Positions 1 through 6,865 are shown, counted from the stretch's first letter. The stretch: DNA of 7,461 bases from DASZZX01 sp036260415 (GCA_036260415.1 DASZZX010000132.1:1-7461), one strand, 5' to 3'. Notes: generated from the sequence alone by a model not told the origin. Program-made: numbers and translations.

Positions 1-627
<627 letters not shown>

Positions 628-631
<4 letters not shown>

Positions 632-1581
632 GCCGGCGCCTCCACCGTCGCCGAGGTTGTGCGTGCGTCCGCCTCCGGCCGCCGGGCGCGCCGGTCGGCG
701 CGGTGTGCCAGCGCGGCCGCGGCGATGATCCCCGACCAGGCCAGGCTCGCGACCAGCAGGTGGGCGACCACCAGGCCGGTGGAGCGCACCTGCGTGAACA
801 CGTGTGCCGCGCCGAGCAGAACGTTCACCACGAACGCCGCCAGCGCAGCGTGCACCAGCGCCGCCTCAGCCCGCCGCCGTTGCCGACGGACCACCTGCAC
901 CGCGAGCCAGCCCAGCAGCAGCGCGGTCACGGCTACCGCGACGCGGTGGCCCAGGTGCAGGGCGACGGTCGGGTCGGACAGGTCGGGGATCAGGCGGTCA
1001 TCCACCAGGGGGTAGCCGCCCACGTAGCGGTCGTGCACCGCCGTCCCCAGCAGGATGACCGTGTACACCGCCGCGGCACCCGCGGCCAGCCACCGGCGCC
1101 AGGAGGGGTCGGCAGCGTCGCCCACCGGGGGGTGCGACCCGCCGGCGAAGAACGTCTCGACCGTGATCACGGCCAGGAGGGCGAGCACGACCATCGCCAA
1201 GCCCAGGTGGACCGACACGAGACGGTCGGCGAGCCCCGTCTTGACCACCGCCGCCCCGAGCAGCGCCTGCGCAGCGAACGCGACCAGCCCGGCGACGACC
1301 AGGCGACGCAGGACCCGATCGTCGCGGTGGCGTCGCCACACGGTCCCCGCCGTCACCAGCAGCAGCAGGCCGGCGAGGTTGGCGAATAAACGGTGCGTCC
1401 ACTCGACCACCATGTGGAACTCGGGGCGCGGCAGGAAACCGCCGGCCAGCCCGTCCTCGCACAGCGGCCAGCGGTCGGCACAACCGAAGCCACTCCCGCT
1501 GCCGCGCGTGAACGCGCCGATCGCCACCAGCAGGACCGTGACGGCGAACGTGGACACGGCGAGCCTCTGCAGCCGGGTCAC
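628..1581 (-). CDS. ctaA: Heme A synthase (COX15/CtaA family)
   Basis: Integral membrane enzyme that oxidises the C8 methyl of heme O to a formyl group, giving heme A for aa3-type cytochrome c oxidase. The 317-residue protein has about eight hydrophobic helices in two four-helix halves. Seen motifs: TRGSGSGFGC near residue 25, a cysteine pair C34/C41 in the first outer loop (CADRWPLC, the spacing known for the Bacillus enzyme), and E60-W-T-H63-R. Candidate heme-ligand histidines are H63, H125, H212 (in HLGHR) and H273, one in each expected helix. The GTG start at 1579-1581 has GGAGAG nine bases upstream. The stop overlaps the ctaB GTG start by four bases. A small membrane protein gene ends 46 bases upstream, so the three genes likely share a transcript. 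Length and motif order are normal. The C-terminal tail after the last helix is Arg/Ala-rich and probably cytoplasmic. Confidence 0.96.
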
Positions 1582-1627
1582 GTCCGGCCACTCTCCGGCC
1601 TGGTCGTGTCCCGTGTCGTCAGCCCCG

Positions 1628-1891
1628 TCACCCGACCCTCTCCGTACGGGCCTCGCGCCGCATCCGCCAGCCCACTACCGCCAGCGCGACCGCGAACCCC
1701 AGCGACACGACGATGAGCACGCCGTGCACGACCCGGAACGGCACCGTGTTGCGCCCGTCCAGCACCAGACCCAGACGGGTCAACCACACGTATCCGTTCC
1801 AGGCGGCGGCCGCGAGCAGCAGCCACGAGCGGTGCCGCAGCCGGCTCTCGTGCCCGCTCGGTGTCGGGGCGGGCCGCAGGTCTGTGGGCAC
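1628..1891 (-). CDS. Small two-helix membrane protein upstream of ctaA
   Basis: An 87-residue protein of unknown function. Two hydrophobic segments are visible, about residues 22-38 (SWLLLAAAAWNGYVWLTR) and 53-74 (FRVVHGVLIVVSLGFAVALA), followed by a basic tail (WRMRREAR), suggesting both ends face the cytoplasm. I chose GTG at 1889-1891 because AGGAG sits five bases before it. A TTG at 1934-1936 would give 102 residues, but it lacks such a site and adds an Ala/Ser/Pro-rich stretch that looks like translated leader. The WNxYVWxTR and VHxxLxxxS patterns resemble short uncharacterised membrane proteins I recall from other actinobacteria, but I cannot name a family. Position 46 bases ahead of ctaA suggests cotranscription and perhaps a role in oxidase or heme A assembly; that role is inference from context only. 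Confidence 0.72.
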   Translation of the reverse strand: MPTDLRPAPTPSGHESRLRHRSWLLLAAAAWNGYVWLTRLGLVLDGRNTVPFRVVHGVLIVVSLGFAVALAVVGWRMRREARTERVG

Positions 1892-1993
1892 GATGGCTCC
1901 TGCCGGCGACGCGGGAGACGCCCGAAGGCTACGCAAGCCCCCCGTCCGGAGCGAACCCGCCCGAGACCAGCCGACGACCAGGTCGGACGGTCA

Positions 1994-2013
1994 CGAACGC
2001 CCGTCCTCGTTCG
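1994..2013 (-). terminator. Weak hairpin after the transglycosylase gene
   Basis: Arms CGAACG (1994-1999) and CGTTCG (2008-2013) form a perfect 6-bp stem with an 8-base loop. It begins five bases past the transglycosylase stop codon. There is no U-rich tail, so it is at best a weak or factor-assisted terminator, or a 3'-end stabiliser. The 127-base gap to the next start (1891) would fit a transcript boundary here. Confidence 0.3.
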
Positions 2014-2018
2014 ACACG

Positions 2019-2948
2019 TCAGGTCCCGAAGCCCTCCTCCAGCACGACGTCGCCGTCGACCGTGCGGTAGTAGACCCGCCAGTGGTAGTAGGCCCGGAAC
2101 GCCTGGGGGAACGTGCGCATCGCCTCCGCGTACGCGGCGATGCCGTCCACGTACAGGTCGCTGTGGTTGTAGGCGTACAGGGCGCGGGCCATCTCGGCGG
2201 GGGCCCCGTGCGCGACCAGGTAGCGCGCCGCCGCCCGGATGGCGTCGCCGTGGTCTTCGATGTCGCCTTCCCCGTACGCCTCCCAGGTGCTGGGCAGGAA
2301 CTGCATCGGCCCCTTGGCGCCCGCCACGCTGTCGCCGCGGATGCGGCCGAAACGTGACTCGACCAGGTGGATGGCGGCGAGGTAGCTCCAGTCGACCCCG
2401 GACTCGGCCTGTGCACGGTCGTAGTGGGCCCGCAGCTCCTCCGGCGGCGGGGCGGGGACGATGCGCCAGTCCGGCAGTTGCTCACGCGGCTCGGTGAGCC
2501 GTCGGAGCTGCTCACCGGCGTGCACGTTCAGCTCGAGCAGGCGGTGCAGCTGCGGGGGGAGCGCATCGCGCGCCACCTGGCGCCACTCGGGATGGGCGAC
2601 CAGATCGCGGTACGCCTGCTGCTGCGCCCACGCCCAGGCACGCAGCTCCCCGTCCGGTGTGGCGGGGTCGGCGATGGCGCGCTCGGCCGCGGCCAGCGTC
2701 GTGGCGAGCCGGCCGGGGTCCGCGAACGCGCTGACGGTGGCGGGCGGCGTGGGACGCGCGAGCGTGCGCAACGTGTGCGGCACCGCCGGCGTGCGGGGCG
2801 TGTGCGACGATGAGGAGGTCACGACGGAGCTCGCGGACGCGGCCGGCGTGGGCGACGGCGCGGTCGTCTGCGAGCGGGGAGCCCCGGTGCCGCACGCGGC
2901 GGCCGCCAGGGCCAGGGTCAGGGCAACGCACGCCAGGAGTGGACGCAT
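2019..2948 (-). CDS. Lipoprotein lytic transglycosylase (SLT-fold)
   Basis: Predicted exported peptidoglycan-cleaving enzyme of 309 residues. It starts with a short lipoprotein signal (MRPLLACVALTLALAAAAC): C19 is the likely lipidated cysteine, although the lipobox (AAAC) is not the most typical. A Ser/Thr/Pro/Ala-rich linker follows (about 25-72), then a helical region (75-155). The transglycosylase domain spans about 175-275. E197 in HLVESRFG is the probable catalytic glutamate, followed by the substrate-groove block GAKGPMQFLPSTW (210-222) and a YNHSDLYV segment (260-267) equivalent to the AYN motif of the fold. The C-terminus is aromatic (AYYHWRVYYRT). No good Shine-Dalgarno precedes the ATG, whose upstream bases are pyrimidine-rich; initiation may depend on coupling to the CNB gene ending 49 bases upstream. 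The signal peptide supports the start. Exact transglycosylase subfamily (Slt-like or MltB-like) is not settled. Confidence 0.88.
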   Translation of the reverse strand: MRPLLACVALTLALAAAACGTGAPRSQTTAPSPTPAASASSVVTSSSSHTPRTPAVPHTLRTLARPTPPATVSAFADPGRLATTLAAAERAIADPATPDGELRAWAWAQQQAYRDLVAHPEWRQVARDALPPQLHRLLELNVHAGEQLRRLTEPREQLPDWRIVPAPPPEELRAHYDRAQAESGVDWSYLAAIHLVESRFGRIRGDSVAGAKGPMQFLPSTWEAYGEGDIEDHGDAIRAAARYLVAHGAPAEMARALYAYNHSDLYVDGIAAYAEAMRTFPQAFRAYYHWRVYYRTVDGDVVLEEGFGT

Positions 2949-2997
2949 CCCCGGAGGGTACGGAGGCTGACCGCGCGGTGTCGTGCCGGCCGGGAGG

Positions 2998-3426
2998 TCA
3001 CATCGTCAGGCGGTCGTCCGCGTTCCGCAGACGATCGACTAGGGCCAGCATGATGTTGTCCTTCATGCCGGGCGTGTCGTCCAGCAGCGGCTTGAACTCC
3101 CTGCCGTGCACGACGAGCAGGGTCATGTCGGTCGCGGCCACCACCGACGCGCTGCGCAGCTTCCCGTCGATCAGGGACATCTCACCGAAGAAGTCGCCCG
3201 GCATGATACGCGCGAGCGTCGTGTCCCCGCGCTGGACGTCGGCTTCGCCCTCGACGACGATGAGCAGCTCACGGCCGATCTCCCCTTCGCGTGCCACCAC
3301 CTTGCCGGCTGGCACCTGCACCTCGTCCATGTGGCGCGCGACCCGCTGCAGCTGCCGCTGGGACAGTCGCCGGAACATCGGCACCGCGGACAGATGCCGC
3401 AGCTTCTCGGTCCTGGTTCGCGCCAT
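2998..3426 (-). CDS. Stand-alone cyclic nucleotide-binding domain protein
   Basis: A 142-residue protein consisting of one CNB (CRP/PKA-regulatory type) domain. The N-terminal helix (KLRHLSAVPMFRRLS) resembles the start of many CNB proteins. The beta-roll glycines (EGEIGRELLIVVEGEADV, 47-64) precede the phosphate-binding cassette PGDFFGEMSLIDGKLRSASV (76-95). E82 and R91 occupy the positions that bind ribose and cyclic phosphate, and R91-S92 matches the Arg-Ser pair of E. coli CRP, so cAMP or cGMP binding is plausible. No helix-turn-helix follows: the chain ends about 45 residues after the cassette. It is therefore not a CRP-like transcription factor but a sensor or partner protein. The ATG has a strong GGAGGG site five bases upstream. 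It lies downstream of the PAS and hydrolase genes across a 179-base spacer, and 49 bases before the transglycosylase gene. Partner and ligand are unknown. Confidence 0.9.
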   Translation of the reverse strand: MARTRTEKLRHLSAVPMFRRLSQRQLQRVARHMDEVQVPAGKVVAREGEIGRELLIVVEGEADVQRGDTTLARIMPGDFFGEMSLIDGKLRSASVVAATDMTLLVVHGREFKPLLDDTPGMKDNIMLALVDRLRNADDRLTM

Positions 3427-3439
3427 GGTGACCCTCCAC

Positions 3440-3502
3440 TGACGGTCGTCGCGCTGCGCCGGTGTCCGGCCGGATGGTCCGCCGCGGGCGCCGCGACCGT
3501 CA
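3440..3502. repeat. Wide inverted repeat around a central palindrome
   Basis: TGACGGTCG at 3440-3448 and its exact complement CGACCGTCA at 3494-3502 form 9-bp arms 45 bases apart. A perfect 10-bp palindrome, TCCGGCCGGA (3465-3474), lies almost exactly at their centre. The right arm overlaps a candidate -35 box for the CNB gene; the left arm ends 14 bases before its start codon. It could be a paired operator or a leader RNA stem; function is unknown. Confidence 0.45.
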
Positions 3503-3503
3503 A
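3474..3503 (-). promoter_or_regulatory. Candidate promoter for the CNB gene
   Basis: Read on the minus strand, TTGACG (3498-3503) is followed after 18 bases by GACCAT (3474-3479), giving a good -35 and a poor -10 match. It would start transcription about 40 bases before the CNB start codon. The inverted repeat at 3440-3502 overlaps it. The weak -10 makes this tentative. Confidence 0.3.
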
Positions 3504-3534
3504 GTGTCGAGGGACCCGCGTCTCCGCGCGGACC

Positions 3535-3605
3535 GCGCAGGCGCCGAGGCGGTACGCGGTGGCCGTCGGCGCAGACGCCGAGGCGGTACGCGGTGGCCGT
3601 CGGCG
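3535..3605. repeat. 34-bp tandem duplication abutting the hydrolase stop codon
   Basis: Two tandem copies with a 34-base period. Thirty bases are identical between 3542-3571 and 3576-3605, and the match extends left to 3535/3569 with a single G/A difference. Each unit starts CGCCGAGGCGG and ends CCGTCGGCG, so each carries its own 6-bp inverted arms (CGCCGA/TCGGCG). The second copy ends at the base adjoining the hydrolase stop codon (3606-3608). The period is not a multiple of three, so this is not a duplicated coding segment in one frame. It looks like a recent local duplication; the two stem-loops would fall in the transcript's intergenic spacer. Confidence 0.85.
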
Positions 3606-4448
3606 TCAGGCCGCCGAGACCGTGAACGTGTCACCCTCGTGCGCCGGCACGACCGGCAGCTGGGGCTCGCGTTGCCAGGTGGACAGGTCCCAGAGGCGGT
3701 CGAGCGCGTCGTCGGTCCTCCCCGGGTCGTGGTGGAAGCCCACCAGGCGTCGCGCCCCGACCAGCTCCGCGAACGCCACGGCGTGGGCGACCGAGCTGTG
3801 ACCCCATCCCACTCGAGCCGGGTACTCCTCGGAGGTGTACTGCGCGTCGTGGAGGAGCACGTCGGCCTCCAGCGCCAGGTCACTCCCGGAGGTCCACTCG
3901 CGCGTGGTCGGGAAGACCCGGCACCCGAGCGCCGGCTCGTGGTCGGGCAGGTAGGTCAGCGTGCCGGTCGCGTCGGTCAGGCGGTACCCCACCGACGGCG
4001 CCGGGTGACAGATCAGGTCGGCGGTGACCTCCAGCCCCGGCAGGGTGAAGCGGTGGAGCGGCACGTCGTGAAGAACGACGCGGGACGGCAGGTCAGGCAG
4101 CCGCACCGGGAACAACGGGGGGTTGAGGTAGCGGCTGATCCGGGCGCGCAGGTCGGAGATGCTCGACGACGGACCCCACAGGTGAACCTCGATCTCGGGT
4201 CGGAACAGGGGCGCGAAGAACCCCAGCCCCATGATGTGGTCCAGGTGCAGGTGGGTGAGGAGGATGTCGATGCGGTCCACCACGTCCACGCGATCGCCGA
4301 GCCTGCGCAACCCGCTTCCGGCATCCAGCACGACCAGACCACCGCCGTCGGGACGCACCTCCACGCAGGACGTGTTCCCCCCGTAGCGGACGGTCTCGGG
4401 GCCCGCCGCCGGCAGGGAGCCGCGGGTACCCCACAGCCGCACGTTCAC
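3606..4448 (-). CDS. Metallo-beta-lactamase-fold hydrolase (HxHLDH site)
   Basis: A 280-residue soluble metal-dependent hydrolase of the MBL superfamily, nearest in style to the COG1235/PhnP-like and RNase Z-like branch. The N-terminus has WGTRGSLP and VRYGGNTSCVEV, typical of this branch, then LDAGSG (41-46). The dinuclear metal motif is H66-L-H68-L-D70-H71. Further likely ligands are H148 (ICHPAPSVGYRL), D169 (YLPDHE), H217 (GWGHSS) or H239/H240 (GFHHDP), with LLHDAQYT around D201. HLHLDHIMGL matches the first part of the class II cyclic-nucleotide phosphodiesterase signature but diverges after it, so substrate cannot be assigned. The GTG start at 4446-4448 overlaps the PAS gene stop by four bases, indicating coupled translation and a shared process. 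A duplicated 34-bp element follows the stop, then the CNB gene. Family assignment is secure; the cyclic nucleotide link is conjecture. Confidence 0.9.
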   Translation of the reverse strand: MNVRLWGTRGSLPAAGPETVRYGGNTSCVEVRPDGGGLVVLDAGSGLRRLGDRVDVVDRIDILLTHLHLDHIMGLGFFAPLFRPEIEVHLWGPSSSISDLRARISRYLNPPLFPVRLPDLPSRVVLHDVPLHRFTLPGLEVTADLICHPAPSVGYRLTDATGTLTYLPDHEPALGCRVFPTTREWTSGSDLALEADVLLHDAQYTSEEYPARVGWGHSSVAHAVAFAELVGARRLVGFHHDPGRTDDALDRLWDLSTWQREPQLPVVPAHEGDTFTVSAA

Positions 4449-4840
4449 CGGGGTCCCGTCTCCCAGAAGATCGCGACCGCCCCCAGGAAGCGTGCTCCCT
4501 CCCCCTCCAGGGGGAAGGCCATCACCTCGATGTCCCGCACGACACCGTCCAGACCGCGGATCGTCATCGTGCGGTGGGCGGGCACCCGCTTGTCCACGGC
4601 GACGACCAGCGGCAGATCGCTGGCGGGCAACGGCCGGCCGTCGCGGTCAGTCGGTTGGAACGTGGTGGCCCAGTCGTCGACCGGCATCTCGCCGGTGGCC
4701 TCGAACCGGTGGCCGAGGAGCTGCTCGGCCGGTTCGTTGTAGTACAGGAGGTTGCCGATCGGGTCGACGAGGAAGATCGGCAACGTGAGGTGGCTGGCGA
4801 GCTGCTTGGCGAGGATCACCTCGACGGAGTGCTGGCTCAC
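4445..4840 (-). CDS. Stand-alone PAS domain protein
   Basis: A 131-residue cytoplasmic protein that is essentially one PAS sensor domain. After an N-terminal helix (about 1-18) comes PIFLVDPIGNLLYYNEPAEQ (21-40), the characteristic first strands and helix of PAS folds, then LLGHRFEATGE. PLVVAVDKRVPAHRTMTIRG (central) and DIEVMAFPLEG with FLGAVAIFWE (final strands) complete the fold. There is no kinase, GGDEF, HTH or other output domain, so any signal must pass through a partner. The best candidate is the MBL hydrolase, whose GTG start overlaps this gene's stop by four bases. The GTG start at 4838-4840 has a strong GGGAGG site five bases upstream. The ligand or cofactor cannot be read from sequence: I see no obvious heme- or flavin-binding signature. 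The fold call is confident; the function is unknown. Confidence 0.86.
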   Translation of the reverse strand: MSQHSVEVILAKQLASHLTLPIFLVDPIGNLLYYNEPAEQLLGHRFEATGEMPVDDWATTFQPTDRDGRPLPASDLPLVVAVDKRVPAHRTMTIRGLDGVVRDIEVMAFPLEGEGARFLGAVAIFWETGPR

Positions 4841-4857
4841 GGCGTCCTCCCGGCGCC

Positions 4858-4863
4858 AGTATC
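4858..4863 (-). promoter_or_regulatory. Possible -10 box for the PAS-hydrolase pair
   Basis: GATACT on the minus strand matches four of six -10 consensus bases, including the key A and final T, 17 bases before the PAS start codon. No convincing -35 is seen. It would give a very short leader starting near the Shine-Dalgarno site, so it is tentative. Confidence 0.27.
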
Positions 4864-4902
4864 GCCCACGGCGCCCTGGAACGGAAGCTCGACGCGTCCG
4901 AC

Positions 4903-4918
4903 CGGCTCGCGGGAGCCG
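4903..4918 (-). terminator. Hairpin after the EAL gene
   Basis: CGGCTC (4903-4908) and GAGCCG (4913-4918) form a perfect 6-bp stem closed by a 4-base loop, about 42 bases past the EAL stop codon and inside the 120-base gap before the PAS gene. There is no U-tract. It may be a weak terminator separating the two units, or a chance GC-rich stem. Confidence 0.3.
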
Positions 4919-4960
4919 TTGCGGGTCTCGCGGGACGCGGAGGGACGGCTGAGCGGCACG

Positions 4961-6727
4961 CTACCTCGGGGTCAGGTCGAGCAGAGATCCCGGGATCCCC
5001 TGCGGCACCAACGCGAGGGCGGAGGGGCGTGACAGCAGGAAGCCCTGTCCGCACGGCACGCCGAGGCGGTGCAGCGCGTCGAGCTCCCCTTCCGTCTCGA
5101 TGCCCTCGGCGACCAGCCCGACGTGGCTGCTGCGCGCGAAGCCGGTCAGAGCGGCCGCCAGCGACGCGCGGATCGGGTCGAGGTGCAGGTCCCGGGTCAA
5201 GCTGACATCCAGCTTGATGATGGCGGGCCCCAGCCGGACGATGTGACGCAGGCTCGCGAAGCCGGCCCCGGCATCGTCCACCGCGAGACGCACGCCACGC
5301 CGCTCGTAGCGGGACATCGCCTCGGCCAGCAGCAGGTAGTTCTCGACCGGGGCGTGCTCGGTGATCTCCAGCACCAGCCGCTCGCCGTCGACCGCCTCCA
5401 GCACCTCCGCCAGCTGACGCGACACCAGCGTGTCGGGGGAGACGTTGAGCGACAGGTACACACCGTCGGGGACGGACGGCAGCTGCATCAGCGCGGCGCG
5501 GACAGCAGCGGCCTCCAGCTCCACGCCCCGCCCGACCAGCTGGGCGTCGGCGAACCAGCGGTCGGGGGGTTGGTGCGGTTCGGCATGGAAGCGACTGAGC
5601 GCCTCGACGCCGACGAGCCGCCCGTCGACGAGGTCGTAGATCGGTTGGAAGACCACCCCGAACTGCTCGTTGGCGAGCATGAGGTCCACGCGGTCGAACG
5701 CCTGCTCCATCGCCCGTCGGTCCTCGACCACCTCGCCCGTGACCTCGTAGGCGAGCTGCAGTTCGCGGTTGAGCCGCTCGACGACCGACCGTTCGCTGCG
5801 CTGGAGGGTGCGGAACAGGCGCACGAAGCCGGTCTGCAACCCGATCGCGGGCACGAGGAACTGCAGCAGCCGCAGCGCCATGCTCGCCCACCACAGCGGA
5901 GCGAAGTAGCGATCGGCCGCCACGTTCAGACCGATATCGCCGGCCAGCAGCACGAGGGCCGCGCCGGTCCACGCGTCGGGCCAACATGCGTGCCGACCGG
6001 TGCGCACCACCCATGCGAGTGCGCACACGCCCGCGAACACGGCGGTGGCCAGAAGCAGGCCCCTGTAAGTGGGCGTGTAGCTGCGGTCGGTGCGGACCAG
6101 CTCCGGTAGCCGCAGGACGGCTGGCTCCCAGACGCTCAGCGCGACCCAGACGGCGACCCCGACCGCGAACCACCGTCGCACGTGCCGACTCCAGCCCAGG
6201 AGCCCGCCGAGCGCGTACAGCGGCAGCACCGCGTGCCAGCCGAGGTACAGGGCGGCGGCTCCCGAGGAGGACAGGCTGAGCACGTCGAGGGTCGGAGCGA
6301 AGCCGCGGATGCTCAGGGCGTTCAGCACGACGCAGACGGTGGCAGCCGCGAAGCCCCAGCCGACCCACTCGAGCCGCTCGTCCCCGGTCACGCGCCCACG
6401 GATGAGCTGCAAGTAGGCGCAAGCTGCTGCGGCGACGGTGGCGAGGGCGAAGAGCACCTCGACCGCGGGCACGACCGACAGGGCCTGCTCGGACACCGCG
6501 GCGACGGCGAGGGTGGCGGTGACCGCCAGCCCCGCCGTTCCGATCACCAGCGCGTTTGTAGTGGGCTGCGGGCGCTCGACGACGGAGCGGTAGAACGCCG
6601 GGACCGTCTGCGACCCCCGGGATGGCTCGCGCGGATCCACCTTCACCCCACGACGCTCGGCGATGCGGCGCCCTACGACGGTCGAAGCTGCCCGAACCGC
6701 CTCCGCTGCCCGACCAGACGCTTTCAA
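4961..6727 (-). CDS. Membrane-bound EAL-domain c-di-GMP phosphodiesterase (MASE4-like sensor)
   Basis: A 588-residue protein predicted to hydrolyse cyclic di-GMP to pGpG at the inner face of the membrane. Residues 57-304 hold about seven or eight hydrophobic helices. LYLGWHAVLPLYALG (160-174) and the last two helices (252-304) resemble MASE4 sensor domains. A charged helical linker (305-350) leads to the EAL domain (about 355-570). Its catalytic set is complete: E375-A-L, N428 (SLNVSP), E454 (EITEH), D484-D485 (DDAGAGF), K505 (IIKLD), E541 (AEGIET) and Q561 (GQGF), so activity is likely. There is no GGDEF domain. The start is uncertain: a TGA lies directly before TTG 6725-6727, and in-frame GTGs at 6644-6646 and 6638-6640 would shorten the cytoplasmic N-terminus by 27 or 29 residues. 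A candidate promoter lies about 25 bases upstream. The PAS gene follows after 120 bases. Confidence 0.93.
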   Translation of the reverse strand: MKASGRAAEAVRAASTVVGRRIAERRGVKVDPREPSRGSQTVPAFYRSVVERPQPTTNALVIGTAGLAVTATLAVAAVSEQALSVVPAVEVLFALATVAAAACAYLQLIRGRVTGDERLEWVGWGFAAATVCVVLNALSIRGFAPTLDVLSLSSSGAAALYLGWHAVLPLYALGGLLGWSRHVRRWFAVGVAVWVALSVWEPAVLRLPELVRTDRSYTPTYRGLLLATAVFAGVCALAWVVRTGRHACWPDAWTGAALVLLAGDIGLNVAADRYFAPLWWASMALRLLQFLVPAIGLQTGFVRLFRTLQRSERSVVERLNRELQLAYEVTGEVVEDRRAMEQAFDRVDLMLANEQFGVVFQPIYDLVDGRLVGVEALSRFHAEPHQPPDRWFADAQLVGRGVELEAAAVRAALMQLPSVPDGVYLSLNVSPDTLVSRQLAEVLEAVDGERLVLEITEHAPVENYLLLAEAMSRYERRGVRLAVDDAGAGFASLRHIVRLGPAIIKLDVSLTRDLHLDPIRASLAAALTGFARSSHVGLVAEGIETEGELDALHRLGVPCGQGFLLSRPSALALVPQGIPGSLLDLTPR

Positions 6728-6750
6728 TCACTCGACGCGTTGATACAACC

Positions 6751-6780
6751 ACTTTAGGTGGCAGAGGGGTGGCCTGTCGA
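6751..6780 (-). promoter_or_regulatory. Candidate promoter of the EAL gene
   Basis: On the minus strand TCGACA (6775-6780, five of six -35 consensus bases) and TAAAGT (6751-6756, four of six -10 bases) are separated by 18 bases. Transcription would begin about 15-20 bases before the TTG start. The -10 lies in an AT-rich patch, unusual for this window, with two adjacent small dyads: CCAC/GTGG (6749-6761) and GTTG/CAAC (6739-6749). Confidence 0.48.
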
Positions 6781-6865
6781 CCGTCACGCGCCGATCGGCA
6801 CCGCACGGCGGGCGAGGACAGCCGTCATCAGCCGCTCAGGTCGAGCCCACGTCCGGGGCCCACGA

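Noticed and set aside
1055..2497. Long plus-strand open frame (480 codons) across ctaA, the small membrane protein and the transglycosylase
   Set aside because: It spans several well-supported minus-strand genes, has a Arg/Pro/Thr-rich low-complexity translation and no recognisable domain. It is an antisense shadow of high-GC coding DNA.
2998..3426. CRP/FNR-type transcription factor
   Set aside because: The chain ends soon after the CNB domain and there is no helix-turn-helix; no frameshifted HTH is seen in the 49 bases before the next gene.
3535..3605. CRISPR-like array
   Set aside because: Only two directly adjoining copies with no unique spacers, so it is a tandem duplication.
3462..4742. 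Plus-strand open frame (426 codons) opposite the hydrolase and PAS genes
   Set aside because: The opposite strand encodes intact MBL and PAS folds with good start sites; this frame reads through the tandem repeat and shows no domain.
5069..6109. Plus-strand 346-codon open frame inside the EAL gene
   Set aside because: His/Gln/Asp/Arg-rich antisense translation typical of the complement of high-GC genes, with no ribosome site of note.
4647..6806. Minus-strand 719-codon open frame overlapping the EAL gene
   Set aside because: The EAL frame holds all conserved motifs and hydrophobic helices; this frame is Arg/Gly/Ala-rich, merges EAL and PAS regions out of frame and matches nothing.
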